Shown piece by piece: positions 8,482 through 16,248 of a stretch of 64,000 nucleotides of DNA (the stretch's first letter is position 1; the number at the start of each line of letters is the position of its first letter). The stretch is from contig CAWHVF010000002.1 of the NCBI GenBank assembly GCA_963832785.1, forward strand, positions 406,122-470,121. Direction: 5' to 3'. This DNA comes from CAWBRT01 sp963832785. GTDB lineage: Bacteria > Acidobacteriota > Terriglobia > Terriglobales > Acidobacteriaceae. The notes under the pieces are model-generated. The model was given only the letters and a program-made list of their open reading frames with translations, was not told the DNA's origin and did no database searches. The position numbers and the translations under genes were made by a program.

Positions 8482-9822
8482 CTAATAGGCCCAGAACGGG
8501 CCGCTGCCGACCGGGGTGCTGGCGTCCTGAATGGCGGTGTAGATGTTGCGTCCGAAGAAGAAGGGTACGCCCCAGTCGAAGCTGCCCGGATTGGGGCCGC
8601 CGATGTTGCCCAGCGCTTCGGAGCCGCCGCTGAACTGCGACTCGGCATTGGTCAGGTTAAAGGTGAAGCTGCTGCTGGCGCCGTTGATTCCCACCTGCGC
8701 GACCGCCAAGTTCTGTGACGAAGCGGGGCAGTAGAACTTGACCACGTCCGGCCCGAAGCGGCTGGTGTTGGTGCAAGCCGGAATGCCCGTCGTCGTGCTG
8801 CTCAGAAAATAGACGGCGTTGGAGCCGCTGTCTATGAAGCTGCCGCTGAAGGACTGGCCGTTGTAGCTGGTGGTGAAATTACCGCTGGCATCGGCCTGGA
8901 GCACGGTGGCATTGCCCAGCGCGTTGTTGGACTGGGTTCCGATGCCGAAGACCAGCGCGCCGGTGACACTGGCGCGTCCTGAGGGTGGCAGGGCCGGCAG
9001 TTGCAGGATGGTGCCATTGTGGTCGGGACCGGCAAACAGCGCCACCGGGTTCTGCACCTGCTCCGCCAGCGCGACGGAGGTCGGCACGCATCCGGTCGAG
9101 GGACAGGCGAAATACTGTCCCGGAGGCGCATTGGTGACGCAAGTCGGGCCGCAGTCATGCATGAGCAGGCCGATGCCAAGAATGCCGTTGGCCCCGAGCG
9201 TCTGCGAACTCTCGTGGGCGTTGGCGGCCGACCCGCAACTGCCGGGAATGGTGGGAAAGGCGGGATCGCCAATAAACTGAATGGGCACCGCACTGGCCAC
9301 TTCGCCGGCCATCTTCACGTCGGCTTTCCTGACCGAGCCCCAAACCAGGGAATTGTCCAGGAACTGAACGCACTCGGCCAACGGGCCGCCGGCGCCGCTG
9401 CTCTGCGGCAGCGTCAACCCGGGAACAGCCGAGGCCAGGATGCGCAAGCCAAACGATCCGGTGTCTACCAGCACGTCGGGAACGTCGATGCAGTTGCCGC
9501 TGCCCGGAACGCATACGGTAACGGTGGTCAGGATGAAGTTCGGCCCGTTGCTGACGATAATCTGCTGCACGTTGGCCGCCGGCGCGGCGATGGTATTGCC
9601 GCCGGCGCTTGTGGGACTGGCCGCCGAAGCCGTCGAGCCGCCGCTGCTGCCACTGCCGCAACCGGTGGCAATCGCCAAGGCGAACATGGCAAGCGCCAGG
9701 CCCAGGCGCGCGCGCGAAGCGGCCGCCGCTGCCTTCACCGGCGGACAGGCGCGGCTCCCGGAAAACGTCGGTGCCGGCTTAACCGTGGCGGGCTCTCCGG
9801 CATGGCGGTGGGCGTCTCTCAT
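8482..9822 (-). CDS. DUF3443 lipoprotein, predicted pepsin-like bilobal aspartic protease (copy 2)
   Basis: 446 residues. The signal region (GLALAMFALAIATGC) has a lipobox ending at Cys55 and a Gly/Ser linker. The Asp motifs are LVDTGSFGLRI (Asp120) and FIDSGSNAVYFL (Asp331), with GANGILGIG near 210-218 and FDWGVPFFFGRN near the C-terminus. All four landmarks of copy 1 are kept although much of the rest differs, which points to selection on these sites. Asp120 and Asp331 are 211 residues apart, about the 183 of pepsin. The start overlaps the DUF2844 copy 2 stop by 4 nt, as in the first pair. Confidence 0.8.
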   Translation of the reverse strand: MRDAHRHAGEPATVKPAPTFSGSRACPPVKAAAAASRARLGLALAMFALAIATGCGSGSSGGSTASAASPTSAGGNTIAAPAANVQQIIVSNGPNFILTTVTVCVPGSGNCIDVPDVLVDTGSFGLRILASAVPGLTLPQSSGAGGPLAECVQFLDNSLVWGSVRKADVKMAGEVASAVPIQFIGDPAFPTIPGSCGSAANAHESSQTLGANGILGIGLLMHDCGPTCVTNAPPGQYFACPSTGCVPTSVALAEQVQNPVALFAGPDHNGTILQLPALPPSGRASVTGALVFGIGTQSNNALGNATVLQADASGNFTTSYNGQSFSGSFIDSGSNAVYFLSSTTTGIPACTNTSRFGPDVVKFYCPASSQNLAVAQVGINGASSSFTFNLTNAESQFSGGSEALGNIGGPNPGSFDWGVPFFFGRNIYTAIQDASTPVGSGPFWAY

Positions 9823-10313
9823 CGGATGTCCTCCGCCTGCACCCCCGGGGGTAACGCTTCCGGAACATAGGCCCTGCCGGCGTAAGCGCGCATGTGGCCG
9901 CCGGAATAAACGACCAGCCCCGGCAGCTCGATGACCAGCGGACCGCGCTGATGCAGTTGCCGGCGCTGCGCGGCCGCCTGCTCGAACTGATCGTAGTAGC
10001 TGCCCAGGAGCTGGCGCAGGTCCGGAATGTGGGGACCGTTCCAGCTCACGCCGAACACCTGCCCCGCCGGAGAAATGTACTGCCGGATGATGGTGCCGTG
10101 TCCGGTCTGCAGCTCATGCGCGGTGTAGTTGCCGGTAGTCGGCAGGTTCCGCTTTACTGCCTGGAGCTGCTTCTGGTCGGCGTCCACCGAAGTCAGGTCT
10201 CCGCCCAAAGCCGCCGAGGCGCGAAGCGGAAGAAAAATCGCCGCCAGCAGCCCGGCCAGAACCGCCGTCGAAAATGGACTTCTGAAACAAGCTCTGAAAG
10301 CGTCCTTCTTCAT
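9819..10313 (-). CDS. DUF2844 secreted protein (copy 2)
   Basis: 164 residues. Signal peptide (FSTAVLAGLLAAIFLPLRASA) then ALGGDLTSV, YTAHELQTGHGT, FGVSWNGPHIPDLRQLLGSYY and a C-terminal VVYSGGHMRAYAGRAYVP, each matching copy 1 in order. It is the first gene of a two-gene unit with the copy 2 DUF3443 gene. The two units are separated by about 700 bp rich in palindromic repeats. The duplication looks old because linkers and loops have diverged while motifs remain. Confidence 0.8.
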   Translation of the reverse strand: MKKDAFRACFRSPFSTAVLAGLLAAIFLPLRASAALGGDLTSVDADQKQLQAVKRNLPTTGNYTAHELQTGHGTIIRQYISPAGQVFGVSWNGPHIPDLRQLLGSYYDQFEQAAAQRRQLHQRGPLVIELPGLVVYSGGHMRAYAGRAYVPEALPPGVQAEDIR

Positions 10314-10727
10314 CAGTAACTTCTTCCGGCCTGAAAGAATTTACGTTCCCACGGCGTGTTGCCGGGCAGTGCGTGCAGGGACATCCCGTCAATCCAAACC
10401 AGCGTTGCTGAGGGCCCTCTATTCAACTCGCGATCGCCAAGCCCCGGCCACGGCGATCTGGTGTGCCGGGTGTGTGTATCTCCTATGAAGGTGGTTACGA
10501 CAGAAAAGCTGCTTCTAAGTAGAAAAAGCGCCCTGGACGTTGGCTGTTAGAATTAAGCGTCCGTGCTAGGTAAGGCAAAGTGGCAGTCAGGTACTCTGCT
10601 TTCAGAAACTCTGCTTTTTAAGCGAGAAATCAGGAACTCTGACCTGAGTTTCAAGTTTCAAGCCCTGAGAACGCTTGGGAGTAGGCACTTGAAACTCGAC
10701 ACTGGAAACTGGAAACTATTCCTTGGT
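10314..10727. other. Divergent intergenic region with an inverted repeat
   Basis: This 414-bp gap separates the minus-strand DUF2844 copy 2 gene from the plus-strand redoxin gene, so it should hold promoters in both directions; none is clear enough to place. Positions 10646-10715 form an inverted repeat (GAGTTTCAAG at 10646 with CTTGAAACTC at 10688, then repeated TGGAAACT). Similar GAAACTGGAAACT-type sequence occurs at 2680-2702 and 45794-45850, so it is a dispersed repeat. Confidence 0.5.
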
Positions 10728-11288
10728 ATGAATGCCATGCCCAATGCCACGTCCGCACTTTCGCCGGGAACCCCGGCACCAGATTTCAAGCTGTCACTGC
10801 TTGCCACCCCGGCAGACGCAACCGCGGCGTCTGCCGGGGGCCCCGGTTTCGACGGTGGAGAGTTCTGGCTGAAGCAGGCGCTTGGCAAGGGAGCTGTCGT
10901 GCTCGCCTTCTTCAAGATTAGCTGCCCGGTCTGCCAGTATTCGCTCCCTTTCTTTGATCGCCTGGCACGGCTGCTTGGACCGCGAGGCGTGACCGTGGTT
11001 GGCGTCTCGCAGGACGACGAGCAAAACACCGCCCTGTTCCGGCACACGCTAGGGGTGAGCCTGCCGATGGCCTTGGACGTGAACGCGTATGCGGTTTCAC
11101 GCGCCTACGGCCTCACCAACGTTCCCACGGTGTTTGAAATTTCGCCTGATGGGCGGATTCAGGCCTCCATTGTGGGCTGGTCCAAGTCGGAGGTCGAGGC
11201 GATCTACTTCCGGCACCTGCCGCCGACGGAGAAGGCCGAGCCGCTGTTTCGTCCCGGCGAGCAGGTGGCGGAGTTTCGTCCCGGTTGA
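10728..11288 (+). CDS. Thioredoxin-like redoxin (AhpC/TSA-redoxin type) with CPVC active site
   Basis: 186 residues from the ATG at 10728. The redoxin fold shows TPAPDFKL at the start, FFKISCPVCQYSLPFF with the resolving pair CPVC, then VTVVGVSQDD and a cis-Pro loop VPTVFEISPDGRI. It probably reduces peroxides or protein disulfides in the cytoplasm; no signal peptide is seen. Between LLAT and FDGGEFW the protein carries the segment PADATAASAGGPG. This is encoded by copy B of the 33-bp hairpin (10807-10839), so a repeat appears to have inserted in frame in a surface loop before the alpha-1 region. Confidence 0.8.
   Translation: MNAMPNATSALSPGTPAPDFKLSLLATPADATAASAGGPGFDGGEFWLKQALGKGAVVLAFFKISCPVCQYSLPFFDRLARLLGPRGVTVVGVSQDDEQNTALFRHTLGVSLPMALDVNAYAVSRAYGLTNVPTVFEISPDGRIQASIVGWSKSEVEAIYFRHLPPTEKAEPLFRPGEQVAEFRPG
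10807..10839 (+). repeat. 33-bp hairpin repeat, copy B (inside the redoxin gene)
   Basis: Perfect 13-bp arms CCCCGGCAGACGC and GCGTCTGCCGGGG flank loop AACCGCG, followed by GCCCCGG. It is the best-preserved copy of the family and is translated as PADATAASAG. Confidence 0.85.
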
Positions 11289-11311
11289 ACCTCGCGCGGC
11301 TGACCCCCAGC

Positions 11312-11337
11312 TTTGGGGGTATATTTTGGGGGTATAT
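11312..11337 (+). repeat. Tandem 13-bp direct repeat upstream of the cyclase-like gene
   Basis: Two adjacent perfect copies of TTTGGGGGTATAT, preceded by ACCCCCAGC that can pair with the first GGGGG. They lie about 100 bp before the cyclase-like gene and just after the redoxin stop. A regulator site or a replication-slippage tract are both possible. Confidence 0.6.
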
Positions 11338-11433
11338 AAGGAGAGCACCACCCACGTTTAGGACACATGGCGCGGCAGCCGCTCTCGTGATACTGTTGCG
11401 GAAGAATGTCATTTCTTCTGTCATGGGCTGGGG

Positions 11434-13656
11434 ATGCCCCTGTTTTCGTTATTTCATCGCGCCTCGTTAGCCGAGCATACCCGGCAGATGCGTCTGAGCG
11501 GCTATCGCCCGGAGATGAAGCTGCGCGATCTCACCCTGGGCGTTGATAACCTCCGCCACGACGTTTTTCTCAGCCCCAAGTTCACGGAAATAGCCCGCGC
11601 GCATATTTCTCTGCTGATCTCTTATCACGGAGCGGTGCAGGATCTGCTCGCCCCGGAGAGCTCGGACCCGGCGCGACGCCTTGCTCCCGCCTGGGCCGCG
11701 GCCCCGCAGCGGCTCTCCGACACCGCCGCCGAATTCAAGAAGAAAACCCAGGAACTTGAAATCACCGGATTGAATTTGGCGCGCCGCTACGGGAACCTCT
11801 CGCAGGACCTGCTGCTGCGCCTGGCCGTGATCAAGTTTTTCCGCGAGGAGCTGAATGGGCAATGCAACCAGACCCAGGAGCGGTGCCGCTCGAAATTGCG
11901 GGCGATCGACGGTCCCGGACACAGCAGCTTCGGGCTGCAGACGCGCGAGCGTTTCGTCCAATTTCAGCTCAACAAGCGCACGATCATGCGCAAGTGCGGG
12001 GAAGACCTCTACGAGACCCTGCGCGAGATCGAACGGGAGACCGTCGCGCCCCTGCGGCGCTCGATGTTCGCCGAATCGGAAAGCTCCAGCTACGAGCTGT
12101 TTCTGAACCACCTGATCTTTTCCGAGGGCGGGCGCGATGATTTCCTCAAGGCCCAGCATTACGTCATGCTGGGCAACTTTGAGCGGGATGCCGATCGCCT
12201 TCCCGTGCTGCAGCAACTGGCGCGCGAGTTCCTGCGCGGCGTTCTGCCCGCCGGCAGCTTCAGCACGGAAGAGGAGCTCGACGATCTTTTGAACGTGCCG
12301 GAGAACGCCCAGGAACTGACGGGCGGCGGGCGGCCGCCGGAATCTACCGAAAAGGGCAGCGGGCAGCGCGCCGTGCTGGCCGCCTGGGTCGAGGCGCTGG
12401 AGACGGCCGCGGTGATGGAGCTTGTGCTGGCGGCTTACGAAGTGGTGCCGCTGCTGGCGGAGTACTCGTCGCTGATCAACCCGCAGCAGCTCAAAAATGC
12501 CCTCATCTCGCGCACTGAGCGCGCGCGGGTGGAAGAGCTTTTGAGCGCCCACGGCAAAATCTCGCCGGTCAATTTCCAGGCCGCGGTGCGGCGCGTCGCC
12601 GGCTACAACCGCGCCGAGCGGGCCAAGATCGCGGGCCGCTTCCTGGCGGATTTCCTGCGCTACAACCGCGATGTGCGCCGGCTGGAGGCGCTCAATGCCG
12701 GCATCGACCAGGTGAATCTGATCACCACCGAGCGCATGCGCCAGCTTTCGGCGGTCAATTCCACGCTCTATGAGTACCAACTGCCGGAAGAGCAGAAGAC
12801 GGCCGACGTGCGCGTCTCCTCGCACGTCATTCTGAAGGCCGACGTGCGCGATTCCACCCTGCTGACGCGCACCCTGGCGGAACGCGGCCAGAACCCGGCC
12901 TCCTATTTCAGCCTCGGCTTCTATGATCCGGTCAGCAAGCTGCTGCCGAAGTACGGTGCCAGCAAAGTGTTTATCGAGGGCGATGCCATCATCCTGGCCC
13001 TGCAGGCGCGCGAAAACGAGGCGGCTTTTTCCGTGGCCCGCGCTTGCGCCCTGGGGCGGGAGATCACCGCCATTGTGCAGGCCTTCCACCGGCAGTCGAG
13101 CAGGTTACAGCTTCCCGCGCTGGAATTGGGGATCGGCATCTGCTACCAGGACTCGGCGCCCATGTACCTGCTCGACGGCGGCGCGCAGATCATGATCTCC
13201 GATGCCCTGAACCTTGCCGACCGCCTCTCCGCCTGCCGGCGCCGCACCCGCAAGCACCTGGAGAACCGCCGGCTTCCTTTCCGTGTTTTCTGCTTTCAGA
13301 CACCGGAAACGCAGATGGGCGGGGGTGAGGATGTCTTTCTGCAGTACAACGTAGGCGGCATCCAGCTCGGCCAGTCTGCCTTTCAGCAGCTTCGCCGGGA
13401 AATCTCCCTGCAGAAATTCGAATTCACCTTCCCCGGAATCTGGGGCGAGGAGCGGGCAATCTTGCACCGCGGCGTGGTGCCGGTCATGGCGGACGTCTTC
13501 CAAACCATCGTGGTGCGCGAAGCGGCGGCGGCGCTGATCGATGTACGCGACTTTTCCTTCCGGGCCTGGACAACTCACAATTATTACGAAGTCTGCACCA
13601 GCGAAGAAACCATCGCGCTGGTCGAGCAGGCGTACACGCGGGCCAAGACGGGCTAG
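11434..13656 (+). CDS. Large protein with C-terminal class III nucleotide cyclase-like domain
   Basis: 740 residues, no signal peptide or clear membrane span. Residues 1-440 are mostly helical with several charged, coiled-coil-like stretches (FKKKTQELEITGLNLARRYG) and match nothing I know. From about 460 to 640 the pattern is that of a class III adenylate/guanylate cyclase: KADVRDSTLL with metal-ligand candidate Asp470, FIEGDAIILAL with Asp517 (the usual 45-50 residue spacing), then LGIGICY and ALNLADRLS, which supplies the Asn593/Arg597 pair. The key residues are present, so nucleotide cyclisation is plausible; the N-terminal part could be the sensor. Transcribed alone between redoxin and ffh. 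Confidence 0.65.
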   Translation: MPLFSLFHRASLAEHTRQMRLSGYRPEMKLRDLTLGVDNLRHDVFLSPKFTEIARAHISLLISYHGAVQDLLAPESSDPARRLAPAWAAAPQRLSDTAAEFKKKTQELEITGLNLARRYGNLSQDLLLRLAVIKFFREELNGQCNQTQERCRSKLRAIDGPGHSSFGLQTRERFVQFQLNKRTIMRKCGEDLYETLREIERETVAPLRRSMFAESESSSYELFLNHLIFSEGGRDDFLKAQHYVMLGNFERDADRLPVLQQLAREFLRGVLPAGSFSTEEELDDLLNVPENAQELTGGGRPPESTEKGSGQRAVLAAWVEALETAAVMELVLAAYEVVPLLAEYSSLINPQQLKNALISRTERARVEELLSAHGKISPVNFQAAVRRVAGYNRAERAKIAGRFLADFLRYNRDVRRLEALNAGIDQVNLITTERMRQLSAVNSTLYEYQLPEEQKTADVRVSSHVILKADVRDSTLLTRTLAERGQNPASYFSLGFYDPVSKLLPKYGASKVFIEGDAIILALQARENEAAFSVARACALGREITAIVQAFHRQSSRLQLPALELGIGICYQDSAPMYLLDGGAQIMISDALNLADRLSACRRRTRKHLENRRLPFRVFCFQTPETQMGGGEDVFLQYNVGGIQLGQSAFQQLRREISLQKFEFTFPGIWGEERAILHRGVVPVMADVFQTIVVREAAAALIDVRDFSFRAWTTHNYYEVCTSEETIALVEQAYTRAKTG

Positions 13657-13724
13657 GCGGCGCGCTCTGACGGGTCGGAATAGATTCCCCACTGGCTGCT
13701 AAAATCAAAATTAGAGTAGGTCCT

Positions 13725-15083
13725 ATGTTTGAGAACCTTACCGAAAAGCTGCAGCGTACATTCAAGAATCTTCGCGGCCAGGGCAAGCTGAGCGAGGAGA
13801 ACATTGCCGAGGCCTTGCGCGAGATTCGCCTGGCCCTGCTGGAGGCCGACGTCAACTTCAAGGTGGTCAAGGAGTTGATCGACCACATTCGCGAGAAGGC
13901 CCTGGGCCAGGAGGTCATGACCGCGCTGTCGCCGGCTGAGCAGGTGGTGAAGATCGTCCGCGACGAACTCATCGCGCTGCTGGGGCGCGACACGGCGCGC
14001 GTCAAGTTCGCCTCTCAGCCTCCCTCGGTGATCCTCATGGCCGGACTGCAGGGCTCGGGCAAGACGACCACCTCCGGCAAGCTGGCTTCCTGGCTGAAGA
14101 AGGGCGGGCACCGGCCGATGCTGGTTTCGGTGGACGTCTACCGTCCCGCCGCGCGCGAGCAGTTGCGGGTGGTGGCCAAGGCCATTAGCGCGCACATCTA
14201 TGAAGGCAGCGTGGCCGAGGCCAACACTGCCGCCGTCGAGCGGCTGGCCAAGGAGGCGCGCAAGGAGGCCATCAACAGCGGCTGCGACACCCTGATCGTC
14301 GACACCGCCGGACGCCTGCACATCGACGAGCAGTTGATGGACGAGATGCAGTCGCTCAAGCGCCTGCTGAATCCGCAGGAAATTCTGTTCGTAGCCGACG
14401 CCATGACCGGACAGGACGCCGTCAACTCGGCCAAGGAGTTCCACGAAAAGCTCACCCTCACCGGCGTGGTGCTGACCAAGATGGATGGCGATGCCCGCGG
14501 CGGCGCCGCCCTGTCCATCCGCAACGTGACCGGGCAGCCGATCAAGTTTCTGGGCGTGGGCGAGAAATACGATGCCCTGGAGCCGTTCCACCCCGACCGC
14601 ATCGTGGGCCGCATCCTGGGCATGGGCGACATCCTTTCGCTCATCGAACAGGCCGAGGAGAAGCTCGACAAGCGTAAGTCCGAAGAGTTCGCCAAAAAAG
14701 CCCTCAGCAGCGGCGGCTTCTCGCTGGAAGACTTCCGCGACCAGTTGCGGCAGGTGAAGAAGCTGGGTTCGCTGCAGTCCATTGTGGGCATGCTGCCCAA
14801 GATCGGGCCTCTGGCCAACATGCACCAGGTGGCCGACAAGGTCGATGACAAGGAAATCGGGCGGGTGGAGGCGATCATCAACTCCATGACGCCCTACGAG
14901 CGCGAGCACCACGAGGCCATCAACGGCTCCCGCCGCAAACGCATCGCCCGCGGCTCGGGCACCACCGTGCAGGAGGTGAACCATCTGCTGCGCCAGTACG
15001 CGCAGATGCGCAAGATGTTCAAGAGCATGGGCAAGCCCAGCTTCGCCCGGCGCATGGCGGGAATGAAACTGCCGGGAATGTAA
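13725..15083 (+). CDS. ffh: Signal recognition particle protein Ffh (SRP54)
   Basis: GTPase of the signal recognition particle; with 4.5S RNA it delivers nascent membrane and exported proteins to FtsY. The N domain helices (residues 1-85) precede the G domain with P-loop GLQGSGKTTT, DVYRPAAREQL, DTAGRLHIDEQL, TKMDGDARGGAALS and GVGEKYDALEPFHPDR. The Met-rich M domain ends in RRMAGMKLPGM. Length 452 residues is normal. It begins about 70 bp after the cyclase-like gene; no SRP RNA signature was found next to it. Confidence 0.97.
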   Translation: MFENLTEKLQRTFKNLRGQGKLSEENIAEALREIRLALLEADVNFKVVKELIDHIREKALGQEVMTALSPAEQVVKIVRDELIALLGRDTARVKFASQPPSVILMAGLQGSGKTTTSGKLASWLKKGGHRPMLVSVDVYRPAAREQLRVVAKAISAHIYEGSVAEANTAAVERLAKEARKEAINSGCDTLIVDTAGRLHIDEQLMDEMQSLKRLLNPQEILFVADAMTGQDAVNSAKEFHEKLTLTGVVLTKMDGDARGGAALSIRNVTGQPIKFLGVGEKYDALEPFHPDRIVGRILGMGDILSLIEQAEEKLDKRKSEEFAKKALSSGGFSLEDFRDQLRQVKKLGSLQSIVGMLPKIGPLANMHQVADKVDDKEIGRVEAIINSMTPYEREHHEAINGSRRKRIARGSGTTVQEVNHLLRQYAQMRKMFKSMGKPSFARRMAGMKLPGM

Positions 15084-15119
15084 AACGCAGGCCCAGCCGC
15101 CCTCATTTCAAAAAAGCAG

Positions 15120-15160
15120 CCCAAAAACAGCACGCCCCGCTCTGTAGCAAGCGGGGCGCC
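15120..15160 (-). terminator. Intrinsic terminator of the small RNA locus
   Basis: Arms CGCCCCGC and GCGGGGCG (15133-15140 with 15151-15158) with a 10-nt loop; on the minus strand the stem is followed by GTGCTGTTTTTGGG and, further on, a second T run. Confidence 0.7.
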
Positions 15161-15344
15161 GGTTAGCTGTTTGGATTGGCCTGAGGCAGGTCGCGCTCCG
15201 GCTCTGGCGCCCGCGACCCAATGCACGGGAAACCAGGCCTCGTTGGACCCTGCGACAGACTCCGATAAGCTGCTGGAATCTGGCGAGTTTGTTTTGCCCC
15301 CGCAAGCTCGCATGCCTTGTCGGGGACCTTAGAGCGGAACCGCC

Positions 15345-15404
15345 CTAAGCCTCAGCCACCTCACTAGTCAGATGTCTGCTACAGTCTGAAGAACTTTTAT
15401 CCAT
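15345..15404 (-). CDS. 19-residue micropeptide candidate
   Basis: ATG at 15404 is preceded by AAAGGAGGT with six-base spacing, one of the best ribosome sites in the window. The peptide reads MDKSSSDCSRHLTSEVAEA and ends at TAG. It is hydrophilic with no membrane segment. A leader peptide, a small protein, or a chance ORF in a structured RNA are possible. Conservation of the ATG, stop and frame in relatives would decide. Confidence 0.45.
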   Translation of the reverse strand: MDKSSSDCSRHLTSEVAEA

Positions 15405-15433
15405 CGGACCACCTCCTTTCCAGTGTTAGGCCC

Positions 15434-15462
15434 ATGCTAGCGCGCAATTCGAATGTTGTCAA
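15434..15462 (-). promoter_or_regulatory. Sigma70-type promoter of the small RNA locus
   Basis: Reading the minus strand: TTGACA (15462-15457), a 17-bp spacer and TAGCAT (15439-15434). The -35 is a perfect consensus and the -10 matches at four of six positions. The expected start is near 15427. Confidence 0.7.
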
Positions 15463-15579
15463 AAATAACAACAAGGCGGAATTGAAGATTTAAGAATGCA
15501 GATTTAAGAGAGATTGTTTTAGCTCAGGACAGCTCGGTCCCGGCAACCAGCGTCGTGTTCAATCCGCAAGCTGCAATCT

Positions 15580-16221
15580 TCAATCTCCTTTCCAGGTGTA
15601 CGCTCCCGGCTGCCGCAGTCTTATGTGTTGCAGCACCCGATTGACAAAGGCGCGCGCCATCTCCTCCAGCGAAGCCGGTTGGTTGTAGAAGGTGGGAATT
15701 ATGGGGTAGATGGTGGCCCCGGCATCGTTGGCCAGCAGCATGTTTCTGAGATGGACGCGATTCAGCGGCGCCTCGCGCACGCACAGCACCAGCGGCCGGC
15801 GCTCCTTCAGGCAAACGTCGGCCGCCCGCGCGATCAGCTCGGAGGCAACGCCGTTGGCAACCTTGGCGAGGGTTCCCATCGAGCAGGGAATCACGATCAT
15901 GGCATCGACCGGGTAGGAGCCGCTGGCAATGCTGGCGCCAATATCGTTGTTGCTGTGCTGGCGGAACTTGGCCGGCTCCCGTCCGAGTAGCTGCCGGACG
16001 AGGTTCTGGCGTCCCCGGAGCTGCAGCTCCCCGGCCATAACCCGCAAAGCGTTGTCGGAGGCGACAAAGTTCACCTCGGCAACGCGGTCATCGGCCTCCA
16101 GGGCCAGCAGCATCTGCTTGAGGAACATCGAACCGCTGGCGCCGGTGGTGGCGACCGTTAACTTCCGGGCATTCGGGTCTTTCGCTGGCAGCATCGAAAT
16201 ACGATAGTGTCTTAACCGCAT
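15580..16221 (-). CDS. ubiX: Flavin prenyltransferase UbiX
   Basis: Makes prenylated FMN, the cofactor of UbiD-type decarboxylases, from FMN and dimethylallyl phosphate. The FMN loop TVATTGASGSMFLKQ lies near residue 22. Later come VASDNA, the GSYPVDAMIVIPCSMGTLAKVANG block, ERRPLVLCVREAPLN and the ATIYPIIPTFYNQP segment. At 213 residues it is slightly long; a second start at 16194 would remove nine residues. No ubiD partner is in the window. AT-rich repeat sequence lies just downstream (15484-15595). Confidence 0.92.
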   Translation of the reverse strand: MRLRHYRISMLPAKDPNARKLTVATTGASGSMFLKQMLLALEADDRVAEVNFVASDNALRVMAGELQLRGRQNLVRQLLGREPAKFRQHSNNDIGASIASGSYPVDAMIVIPCSMGTLAKVANGVASELIARAADVCLKERRPLVLCVREAPLNRVHLRNMLLANDAGATIYPIIPTFYNQPASLEEMARAFVNRVLQHIRLRQPGAYTWKGD

Positions 16222-16248
16222 CTCTGCAAGCTAAGTCGCTGTCGGGCC

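Larger units (their letters stand above)
15118..15427 (-). ncRNA. Unidentified ~310-nt structured RNA or leader with micropeptide
   Basis: A strong sigma70-type promoter (15434-15462) and an intrinsic terminator (15120-15160) frame this minus-strand segment, predicting a start near 15427. Between them are a 19-codon ORF with an ideal ribosome site and several stems: CCCCG-CAAG with CTTG-CGGGG around 15297-15328, and GGGTCGCG with CGCGACC near 15190-15225 inside a TTGG/CCAA closure. It does not resemble tmRNA, 6S or SRP RNA by eye. It sits in the convergent gap after ffh, upstream of nothing on its own strand except ffh antisense. Could be a regulatory RNA, a dual-function RNA or one of the Acidobacteria-specific structured RNAs in Rfam (Acido-1 is one to test). 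Confidence 0.55.

Noticed and set aside
15084..15580. SRP RNA (ffs) or tmRNA next to ffh
   Set aside because: The conserved SRP tetraloop region and the tmRNA tRNA-like ends were looked for and not found in this interval.
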